This document shows, piece by piece, positions 1 to 5,613 of a stretch of 7,661 nt of DNA. Below the pieces are notes generated by a model. That model was given only the letters and a program-made list of their open reading frames with translations. It searched no databases and was not told the origin of the DNA. A program made the position numbers and the translations under genes. Each line of letters begins with the position of its first letter. Position 1 is the first letter of the stretch. The DNA is from Lachnoclostridium sp. UBA7482 (GTDB lineage Bacteria; Bacillota; Clostridia; Lachnospirales; Lachnospiraceae), in the NCBI GenBank assembly GCA_002479645.1, contig DLOO01000029.1, positions 33,042 through 40,702 on the forward strand. Direction: 5' to 3'.

Positions 1-233
1 CGGATGCGGTTTCGCCTTCATCCGAGGAAACTTATGGTACCGCAGAGGTTCTGGTAGACGGTGTTGTTATGAAGGAAATGGTCGGTTATCCTGAGGACGG
101 CGGCGGAGATCTTCCGTCCACAATTATGGCGTTTTCCGAGAAGGAATCCGCTACTCACAGGATTGAGATTCGCATGAAAGAGGGAGAAGAGACACAGATG
201 TTCTCCATCCTCGCATTTGGTGTGGTACAGTAA
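1..233 (+). CDS. 3' end of an unrecognised protein (partial)
   Basis: The window opens inside a gene whose frame begins at base 3 and runs 76 codons to tandem TAA TAA stops at 231-236. The visible tail is acidic and rich in alternating beta-strand-like segments, such as VLVDGVVMKEMVGY, HRIEIRMKEG and FSILAFGVVQ. This suggests the last strands of a beta-sandwich. It loosely resembles, from memory, the accessory tail of some clostridial SGNH/GDSL-type hydrolases, but no catalytic motif lies in the visible part, so no function is assigned. It is co-directional with tkt, 166 bp upstream of it. A separate promoter in the gap suggests the two are not obligatorily co-transcribed. No convincing terminator follows it. 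A weak A-rich/T-rich dyad around 246-263 with a six-T run is the only candidate. Confidence that it is coding is good; the identity is unknown. Confidence 0.7.
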   Translation, partial: DAVSPSSEETYGTAEVLVDGVVMKEMVGYPEDGGGDLPSTIMAFSEKESATHRIEIRMKEGEETQMFSILAFGVVQ

Positions 234-277
234 TAAGAAGTGCAGAAAACCAAGGGATTTTTTGGTAAAGTACCGAC

Positions 278-296
278 GCGGATTGTGATTGTCCGC
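278..296. promoter_or_regulatory. Operator-like dyad next to the tkt -35 box
   Basis: GCGGA (278-282) and TCCGC (292-296) form a perfect 5-bp inverted repeat separated by 9 nt, ending one base before the putative -35 hexamer. The position would suit a transcription factor site, but the arms are short. It matches no operator that I can name and could be chance. Confidence 0.25.
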
Positions 297-326
297 TTTA
301 CAAATACCCCCCTGTTATGCTATTAT
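297..326 (+). promoter_or_regulatory. SigA-type promoter of tkt (extended -10)
   Basis: The -35 box TTTACA lies at 297-302 and the -10 box TATTAT at 321-326, with an 18-nt spacer. The -10 is preceded by TGC (318-320), an extended -10 element. Initiation would fall near 332-335, giving a leader of about 65-68 nt before the ATG at 400. The match is by eye to the housekeeping sigma factor consensus. It supports the start at 400, because translation from the upstream TTG at 289 would have to begin before the transcript does. Confidence 0.6.
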
Positions 327-339
327 TGCAGTAGGTGTG

Positions 340-372
340 TTCATGAAAAGCATGAATGCGCAGAATTGTGCA
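340..372 (+). other. Two tandem small hairpins in the tkt leader
   Basis: TTCATG (340-345) pairs perfectly with CATGAA (351-356) around an AAAAG loop. The next base begins TGCGCA (357-362), which pairs with TGTGCA (367-372) around a GAAT loop, with one G-U wobble. Both fall between the predicted transcription start and the RBS. They may stabilise the mRNA 5' end or take part in control, but neither reaches the RBS and no known riboswitch class is recognised. Confidence 0.35.
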
Positions 373-385
373 GTAAATAGATTAC

Positions 386-392
386 AGGAGGG
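386..392 (+). promoter_or_regulatory. Ribosome binding site that fixes the tkt start
   Basis: AGGAGGG sits 7 nt upstream of ATG 400, a near-perfect Shine-Dalgarno with good spacing. The in-frame TTG at 289 has no comparable site. The family's conserved N-terminus (SIDNMSVNAIRVLAADAI) begins just after ATG 400, so this site decides the start. Confidence 0.85.
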
Positions 393-399
393 TATTTTT

Positions 400-2382
400 A
401 TGAGCAATTCTATCGACAATATGTCTGTAAATGCCATTCGTGTGTTGGCGGCAGACGCAATCCAGAAAGCAAAATCCGGACACCCGGGTCTTCCCCTTGG
501 TTCCGCAGCAGTTGCTTACAATGTTTGGGCAAAGCAGATGAAGCACAACCCGGCAAACCCTGATTGGGCAAACAGAGATCGTTTCATTCTTTCCGGCGGA
601 CATGGTTCCACCCTGCTTTACTCCCTGCTTCACTTGTTCGGCTACGGCCTTACCAAGGAGGACATGATGCAGTTCCGTCAGGACGGTTCCCTGACTCCCG
701 GACATCCCGAGTACCGTCACACCGTAGGTGTTGAGGCGACTACCGGCCCGCTTGGCGCAGGTATGGGCATGGCAGTTGGTATGGCAATGGCTGAGGCTCA
801 TTTGGCTGCTAAGTTTAACAAGGAAGGCTATCCGGTTGTTGATCACTATACATACGTACTCGGCGGCGACGGCTGTATGATGGAAGGTATTTCCTACGAA
901 GCCATGTCTCTTGCAGGTACCCTTGGCCTTGGCAAGTTAATCGTTATTTACGATAGCAACCGGATTTCCATTGAAGGCAGCACCGATATCGCATTTACCG
1001 AAAATGTACAGGCTCGTTTTGCTTCCATGGGCTTCCAGACTTTGGTTGTTGAGGACGGCAACGATCTCGATGAAATCAGCAGGGCTATGGAGGCTGCCAA
1101 GGCAGATCCCAGACCTTCCATGATTACCGTAAAGACCCAGATCGGTTACGGTTGTCCTGCTAAGCAGGGGAAGGCAAGCGCTCACGGCGAACCTCTCGGC
1201 GAGGAAAATGTGGCAGCTATGAAGGAATTCCTCGGCTGGCCGAGCCAGGAGCCTTTCTATGTACCGGATGAGGTTTATGCAAACTATAAGGCAATCGCAG
1301 CCCAGAAGGCTAAGGACGAGGAAGCTTGGAATGCTATGTTTGCAGAGTACTGCGAGAAGTATCCGGAGATGAAGCAGGCATGGGAAGATGAGTTCAATAT
1401 GGATATCGCGGCTCCGCTCATGGATGATGAGGAATACTGGGCTTATGAGGAGAAGGCAGACGCTACCAGAAACCTGAGCGGCTGGGCTCTTAACAAGCTG
1501 AAGAACAAGGTTCCGAACCTGATTGGCGGTTCCGCAGACCTTGCTCCTTCCAACAAGACTTATATGAAGGATTTGGGAGATTTCTCCAAGGACAATTACG
1601 CCGGAAGAAATCTGCATTTCGGCGTTCGAGAGTTTGCAATGGCAGCAATCAGCAACGGTATGGTGCTTCACGGACTTCGTACCTATTGCGCAACCTTCTT
1701 CGTATTCAGCGATTACGTTAAGCCGATGGCGAGACTTTCTGCTTTGATGCGTATTCCTACCACTTTCGTATTGACCCACGACAGTATCGGTGTTGGCGAG
1801 GATGGTCCTACCCATGAGCCGATTGAGCAGCTTGCAATGCTTCGTTCTTTGCCGAATTTCCATGTATTTCGTCCGGCAGATGCAACCGAGACTTTGGCTG
1901 CCTGGTACAGCGCTGTAACCAGCAAGGAAACTCCTACCGCACTTGTTCTTACCCGTCAGAATCTGCCTCAGTTGGCAGGTTCCTCCAAGGAAGCGCTTAA
2001 GGGTGGTTATATTATCGAGGATTCCGCTAAGGCAACTCCCGATGCAATCATTATCGCAAGCGGCTCCGAGGTCAGCATTTCCATCGAAGCGAAGAAGCTC
2101 CTTGCAGAGGAAGGTATCGATGCAAGAGTTGTCAGCATGCCTTGTATGGATTTGTTTGAAGAGCAGAGTGCAGAGTACAAGGAGAGCGTACTTCCCAAGA
2201 GTGTACGTGCCCGCGTAGCTGTTGAAGCTCTCAGCGATTTCGGCTGGGCTAAGTATGTCGGCCTTGACGGCGGCTATGTAACCATGCATGGCTTCGGTGC
2301 AAGCGCTCCGGCTTCCGTTCTTTTCAAAAAGTTCGGCATTACCACGGAAAACGTTGTAGCTACAGTAAAGTCTGTAATGTAA
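400..2382 (+). CDS. tkt: Transketolase
   Basis: This thiamine diphosphate enzyme moves two-carbon ketol units between sugar phosphates (xylulose 5-phosphate to ribose 5-phosphate or erythrose 4-phosphate) in the cytosolic non-oxidative pentose phosphate pathway. From ATG 400 the protein has 660 residues, the usual bacterial length. The N-terminal domain carries SGHPG with His28, SGGHGS with His68, TPGHPE (99-104) and the ThDP/metal motif from G156-D157-G158 to N187. AHGEPLG around His262 follows. The pyrimidine-binding domain has GVREFAM with Glu411, the expected catalytic glutamate, and the signature HDSIGVGEDGPTHEPIE from 460 with His472. The C-terminal domain closes at about 545-660. All key residues seen are intact. 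It has its own promoter and a strong RBS, and favours AAG for lysine, consistent with high expression. The 37-codon extension back to TTG 289 is rejected. The product is near certain; the in vivo role among possible paralogues is not. Confidence 0.97.
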   Translation: MSNSIDNMSVNAIRVLAADAIQKAKSGHPGLPLGSAAVAYNVWAKQMKHNPANPDWANRDRFILSGGHGSTLLYSLLHLFGYGLTKEDMMQFRQDGSLTPGHPEYRHTVGVEATTGPLGAGMGMAVGMAMAEAHLAAKFNKEGYPVVDHYTYVLGGDGCMMEGISYEAMSLAGTLGLGKLIVIYDSNRISIEGSTDIAFTENVQARFASMGFQTLVVEDGNDLDEISRAMEAAKADPRPSMITVKTQIGYGCPAKQGKASAHGEPLGEENVAAMKEFLGWPSQEPFYVPDEVYANYKAIAAQKAKDEEAWNAMFAEYCEKYPEMKQAWEDEFNMDIAAPLMDDEEYWAYEEKADATRNLSGWALNKLKNKVPNLIGGSADLAPSNKTYMKDLGDFSKDNYAGRNLHFGVREFAMAAISNGMVLHGLRTYCATFFVFSDYVKPMARLSALMRIPTTFVLTHDSIGVGEDGPTHEPIEQLAMLRSLPNFHVFRPADATETLAAWYSAVTSKETPTALVLTRQNLPQLAGSSKEALKGGYIIEDSAKATPDAIIIASGSEVSISIEAKKLLAEEGIDARVVSMPCMDLFEEQSAEYKESVLPKSVRARVAVEALSDFGWAKYVGLDGGYVTMHGFGASAPASVLFKKFGITTENVVATVKSVM

Positions 2383-2388
2383 TTTGAA

Positions 2389-2426
2389 CCGTTTCAGGCG
2401 AAGCGGACTGCCAATGTCAGCTTGGC
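2389..2426 (+). other. Two small inverted repeats just after tkt
   Basis: CCGTTTC (2389-2395) pairs with GAAGCGG (2400-2406) around a 4-nt AGGC loop, with one G-U pair, starting 6 nt after the tkt stop. GCCAA (2410-2414) pairs with TTGGC (2422-2426) around a 7-nt loop. Neither is followed by a T-run, so they are not typical terminators. They may protect the mRNA 3' end or belong to a larger structured spacer. Confidence 0.3.
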
Positions 2427-2440
2427 TTAGTAACACGCAT

Positions 2441-2469
2441 AGGGGGCTTACGGGTGACCGGAGCCCCCT
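2441..2469 (+). other. Strong hairpin with GNRA loop, terminator-like but without a T-run
   Basis: AGGGGGCT (2441-2448) pairs perfectly with AGCCCCCT (2462-2469). The stem continues as T2449-G2461 wobble, a bulged A2450, and CGG/CCG capped by a GTGA (GNRA-type) tetraloop at 2454-2457. That is twelve pairs, strongly GC. The downstream sequence is GCATATATATT, with no uridine tract, so intrinsic termination would be inefficient at best. Possible roles are a processing or stability hairpin at the tkt 3' end, a Rho-independent terminator of weak type, or part of the leader of the downstream lipoprotein gene. Confidence 0.5.
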
Positions 2470-2498
2470 GCATATATATTGGCAACAGGAACGGTAAC

Positions 2499-2545
2499 CC
2501 GGAAAGGATTTTCCGGCGCCCCATGGCACGGTGCGATGCCTTGGG
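2499..2545 (+). other. Two adjacent hairpins in the leader of the lipoprotein gene
   Basis: CCGGAAA (2499-2505) pairs perfectly with TTTCCGG (2510-2516) around GGAT. Three bases later CCCATGGCA (2520-2528) pairs with TGCCTTGGG (2537-2545) with a single central T-T mismatch and an 8-nt loop. They end 19 nt before the RBS of the 2579 gene. No good promoter is seen in 2383-2578, so these may lie on a tkt read-through transcript. No known riboswitch class is recognised. Confidence 0.35.
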
Positions 2546-2578
2546 ACATAGTAAGAAAATACGCAGAGGTGAAACATC

Positions 2579-4270
2579 ATGAGAATAGCGAAAATGGGAA
2601 CATTTGGCGGGCTGGTGTGTGCGATTGTCGGAATGCTTACCGGATGTATGGATGTCGTATCGGAGCCGAGGAAGGGCGACGCGGTGGCGCCGGTTCTCAA
2701 CACGACGGCTCTTACGACAGAGCAAAAGCTTCTGGAAACCGGAATCAGTGTTGCGGTTGACCGAACTTTGCCGTCCCGGTATGGATTTCAGACCAATTTG
2801 ATAGTCAATAATGTGAAGGTGGATGCATTTATTCGTCAGGATGAGATTCATTTTGACGGTAATCACTATACAGATCTGGAGGGTATCATTACCTTCCGCG
2901 GCGACAATTATCGCCAAAGCGGTGCGTACGGCGTTGCCGATATGAGCAAATACAAGCTCAAAAAGGCATGGAGCGTCAATACCGGCGCTCTGAAAAAGGC
3001 CGTAAAGAAGGGCGAATGGACCGGCAGCGGTTGGACCGGACAACCTTTGATTGTGCGTTGGCCGGAAGAAACCCGCAGGGCAATGAATTTGTACGATTCC
3101 AAGAAAAACAAGTCCAATCTGGTGGAGATTATCTACGCAACGCTGGATGGCAATATTTATTTCCTTGATCTGGAGGATGGCAGTGCAACCCGCGATAAGA
3201 TTAAGCTCGGATTTCCGATTAAGGGAACCGGCTCCCTGTATCCCAACGGAACGCCGCTTTATGTTGTCGGCGCCGGCGACGATATGGGGGATGAGAGCGC
3301 CAGAACCTTTATTGTAGATCTGATTCAGGGAAAGGTTATTTATGAGTACGGATACGATGATGATTTCTCGGTTCGTACCGATAACGGCAATTTCTGTGCA
3401 TTTGACTCGTCCGCGCTTTTTGATGTGGAGACCGACACGCTGATTCAGCCCGGTGAGAACGGCATACTCTATACGACAAAGTTAAATACCCAATTCGATG
3501 GCAGCAGTGTCAGCATTGATCCCACAGATGTTGTGAAGTGGAATTATACCACCGACCGAACCGGAACGAAGACGTATTGGCTCGGCATGGAGTCTTCCGC
3601 CGTTACGTACGACCATTACCTTTATGTGTGTGATAACAGCGGTGATTTGATGTGCATTGACCTCAATACGATGGCACTTGTATGGAGCCAGGATATTGTC
3701 GACGACAGCAATGCATCTCCGGTTTTGGAGATTAGCCAAAAGGACGGAACGGCGTATATTTATGTATCCACATCGCTTCACTGGACAAAGAATAAGAAGG
3801 ACACCGGGGAGATTCCGGTATTCAAAATCAATGCAGCAACCGGTGAAATTATCTGGAAGCGAAGCTACGAATGTAAGACGGTCGACGGTATATCCGGCGG
3901 TGTGCAGGCAACAGCCTGTCTCGGTCAGAACAACATTGACGACCTGGTTTACTTCAATATTGCCCGAACCGGCGGCAAGAAACACGGCAAGCTGGTTGCA
4001 ATCTATAAGGAAACCGGCGGCGAGGCATGGAGCGTAGATTTGAAGTATTACAGCTGGTCCTCTCCGGTAGCGGTTTACGACAAGAAAGGCGACGGCTACA
4101 TTATCCTCTGTGATTCCGACGGGAATATGCATTTGCTTGACGGACGTACCGGAAAACTCAAAGATACCATCAATCTCGGTAAGAACATTGAGGCTACGCC
4201 GGCGGTCTTTGAAAATACTATCGTAGTCGGCACGCGCGGCAAGAAGATTTATGCTATTACGCTGGAATAA
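2579..4270 (+). CDS. Secreted lipoprotein with PQQ-like beta-propeller repeats
   Basis: This 563-residue protein begins with a lipoprotein signal peptide: R2 and K5, a hydrophobic core and the lipobox L20-T21-G22-C23. It is predicted to be lipid-anchored at Cys23 on the outer face of the membrane. A linker follows to about residue 95, then a propeller. Blade-like strips include ATLDGNIYFLDLEDG (187-201), DNSGDLMCIDLNT (352-364), FKINAATGEIIWK (415-427), LVAIYKETGGEAWSVDL (472-488), CDSDGNMHLLDGRTGKL (511-527) and a closing IVVGTRGKKIYAI. This is the PQQ_2/BamB-like fold, usually a protein-binding scaffold. No quinoprotein dehydrogenase features are evident, so enzymatic PQQ use is unlikely. 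The architecture (FRGDNYR, GSGWTGQPLIV, GFPIKGTGSL) resembles, from memory, a family common in Lachnospiraceae with no assigned function. The start is supported by AGAGGTGA at 2565-2572. Its promoter is unclear; it may depend on read-through from tkt. The fold is secure, the function unknown. Confidence 0.9.
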   Translation: MRIAKMGTFGGLVCAIVGMLTGCMDVVSEPRKGDAVAPVLNTTALTTEQKLLETGISVAVDRTLPSRYGFQTNLIVNNVKVDAFIRQDEIHFDGNHYTDLEGIITFRGDNYRQSGAYGVADMSKYKLKKAWSVNTGALKKAVKKGEWTGSGWTGQPLIVRWPEETRRAMNLYDSKKNKSNLVEIIYATLDGNIYFLDLEDGSATRDKIKLGFPIKGTGSLYPNGTPLYVVGAGDDMGDESARTFIVDLIQGKVIYEYGYDDDFSVRTDNGNFCAFDSSALFDVETDTLIQPGENGILYTTKLNTQFDGSSVSIDPTDVVKWNYTTDRTGTKTYWLGMESSAVTYDHYLYVCDNSGDLMCIDLNTMALVWSQDIVDDSNASPVLEISQKDGTAYIYVSTSLHWTKNKKDTGEIPVFKINAATGEIIWKRSYECKTVDGISGGVQATACLGQNNIDDLVYFNIARTGGKKHGKLVAIYKETGGEAWSVDLKYYSWSSPVAVYDKKGDGYIILCDSDGNMHLLDGRTGKLKDTINLGKNIEATPAVFENTIVVGTRGKKIYAITLE

Positions 4271-4313
4271 AGTGAGATTGGCAAATATAAGGGTACCCTT
4301 TTCACAGGAATGA

Positions 4314-4364
4314 AAAATCCCCCTCTTATCAGACTGAGATATCAGCCCGGCAAGGGGGGATTTT
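4314..4364. terminator. Bidirectional intrinsic terminator between convergent genes
   Basis: AAAATCCCCC (4314-4323) pairs perfectly with GGGGGATTTT (4355-4364), plus a T4324-G4354 wobble. The 3' side reads ATTTTATT on the plus strand and ATTTTTC on the minus strand, so it can end both the lipoprotein transcript and the minus-strand prs transcript, whose stop codon is only about 9 nt away. The loop is unusually long (29 nt) and contains its own small stem, CTGA/TCAG at 4334-4345. It is the only strong structure in the 102-bp gap 4271-4372. Confidence 0.85.
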
Positions 4365-4372
4365 ATTGTAGG

Positions 4373-5560
4373 TTATTCGTTAAAATTCTCACCGTTTCTG
4401 TGCTTCTCGAGCAAGGTGTGGATACGCTCGGTCGGGCTTAGGAACTCGCTGATGGATGCGTCGTGATTCAGAGAGTCAATTAAGAGAGCGATATACTTGC
4501 TCATGTCAGCGCTGATGTACCATTCGCGGCTGAGAAGTTCAGGGGTCTGGTAAATCAGGTTAGTGGTGATTACGCGATAGATAAGACCATCCTCGTAAGC
4601 CTTGTCGAATTTGCCGGTACCGTTGGTAAAGAGACCAAAGGTGGAGCAGAGGATGATGCGGTTTGCGCCGCGCTTCTTAAGCTCCCTGGCAACATCGAGC
4701 ATACTGTCGCCGGAGGAAATCATATCGTCGAGTACGAGAACATCCTTACCGGCAACCTCACCGCCGAGGAATTCGTGAGCGACAATCGGGTTACGGCCGT
4801 CAACAACCTTGGTGTAATCTCTTCTCTTGTGGAACATACCCATATCGGTATCGAGAACGGTTGCAAAGTAGATAGCGCGGTTCATGGCACCGAGATCCGG
4901 GCTGATAACCATCATATGGTCTGCATCGATTTTGATATCCGGGACATTCCGAACCAATGCTTTTACGAACTGATAGGAAGGCATTACGTTGTCAAAGGAC
5001 TTGAACGGAGTCGCATTCTGTACGGAGGGGTTGTGTGCGTCAAAGGTAATGACGGAATCAACGCCCAGATGAGAGAGCTCCTGAAGCGCCAAAGCACAGT
5101 CCAGAGATTCGCGTGAAGAACGCTTGTCCTGACGGCTTTCGTAGAGAAACGGCATAATAACCGTTACGCGGCGCGCCTTGCCGCTGAGAGCGGAAATAAC
5201 GCGCTTCAAATCCTGAAAATGGTCATCCGGGGACATGTGGTTCAGATTGCCGCAAACCGTATAGGTCAGGCTGTAGTTGCACACGTCAACCAGAATATAT
5301 ACATCCATACCGCGAATACTGTCGTTAATTACGGCCTTTGCCTCGCCGGTACCGAAACGGATGCATTTGCCGTCGATCAAAAAGGTATCGCGCTGGTACT
5401 TATCATGATGAGGAGTGTCCTGATACTTATGCTCCCGGCTTTCTCTCCAGGAAACAATATACTGGTTTACTTTTTCGCCGATCCCACGGCTGCTCTCCAG
5501 GGCGTAAATCCCCAAAGGCGCGTAAGATACGCTTTCGATGAGCTTGTCTTCTTGGGACAT
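4373..5560 (-). CDS. prs: Ribose-phosphate pyrophosphokinase (PRPP synthetase), long divergent type
   Basis: It makes PRPP from ribose 5-phosphate and ATP, feeding purine, pyrimidine, NAD, histidine and tryptophan synthesis in the cytosol. Family landmarks are present in order: FGTGEAKAVINDSIRGMDVYIL (69-90), the pyrophosphate-side ESRQDK (141-146), FDAHN (173-177, normally DLH or DAH), VISPDLGAMNRA (218-229), the flexible-loop basic patch KRR (245-247), and the PRPP loop VLVLDDMISSGDSM (274-287). At 395 residues it is about 80 longer than the classic enzyme of about 315. The extra sequence is an insert around 36-65, about ten residues near 100-113, and a C-terminal extension after about 375. 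The PRPP loop differs from the usual DDMIDTGGT. GGAGG lies 6 nt before ATG 5560. It is last in a minus-strand cluster, 38 nt after the helicase loader. Active-site residues look kept, so activity is likely, but altered regulation or substrate use is possible. Confidence 0.9.
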   Translation of the reverse strand: MSQEDKLIESVSYAPLGIYALESSRGIGEKVNQYIVSWRESREHKYQDTPHHDKYQRDTFLIDGKCIRFGTGEAKAVINDSIRGMDVYILVDVCNYSLTYTVCGNLNHMSPDDHFQDLKRVISALSGKARRVTVIMPFLYESRQDKRSSRESLDCALALQELSHLGVDSVITFDAHNPSVQNATPFKSFDNVMPSYQFVKALVRNVPDIKIDADHMMVISPDLGAMNRAIYFATVLDTDMGMFHKRRDYTKVVDGRNPIVAHEFLGGEVAGKDVLVLDDMISSGDSMLDVARELKKRGANRIILCSTFGLFTNGTGKFDKAYEDGLIYRVITTNLIYQTPELLSREWYISADMSKYIALLIDSLNHDASISEFLSPTERIHTLLEKHRNGENFNE

Positions 5561-5593
5561 CGTGTACCTCCAAAATTGTTGTTTATATTCAAG

Positions 5594-5613
5594 CGAAGCT
5601 ACCTCATGCTTCG
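5594..5613 (-). other. Small hairpin over the helicase-loader stop codon
   Basis: CGAAGC and GCTTCG form a perfect 6-bp stem (5594-5599 with 5608-5613) around an 8-nt loop, and the TAG stop (5599-5601) lies within it. It sits about 22 nt upstream of the prs RBS on the minus strand and lacks a T-run, so it is not a terminator. It may mark an mRNA processing or translational-coupling site, or be coincidental. Confidence 0.3.

Noticed and set aside
246..263. Terminator for the gene ending at 233
   Set aside because: Only a weak A/T-rich dyad with a bulge, with part of the T-run needed for the stem itself; not strong enough to call.
344..357. CcpA cre-like site in the tkt leader
   Set aside because: The central bases are GC rather than the required CG, and the symmetry is explained by the 340-356 hairpin.
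2524..2540. Sigma-54-like promoter TGGCAC...ATGC
   Set aside because: The GG to GC distance is 11 nt instead of the strict 10, and the sequence is better explained as one arm of the 2520-2545 inverted repeat.
2431..2545. Possible GEMM (c-di-GMP-I) riboswitch suggested by ACACGCATAGGGGG
   Set aside because: The second conserved GACGCAAAGCC-type segment and the paired helices of the aptamer are missing; only a few bases match.
937..2703. A 588-codon open frame antisense to tkt
   Set aside because: It lies opposite a clear, highly conserved gene, lacks an RBS and recognisable domains, and its Cys/Ser/Arg-rich translation is typical of a mirror frame created by codon bias.
5561..5598. Separate promoter for prs at TATAAA on the minus strand
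   Set aside because: There is a -10-like hexamer but no acceptable -35 at 16-18 nt and no extended -10, so read-through from the upstream genes is the simpler reading.
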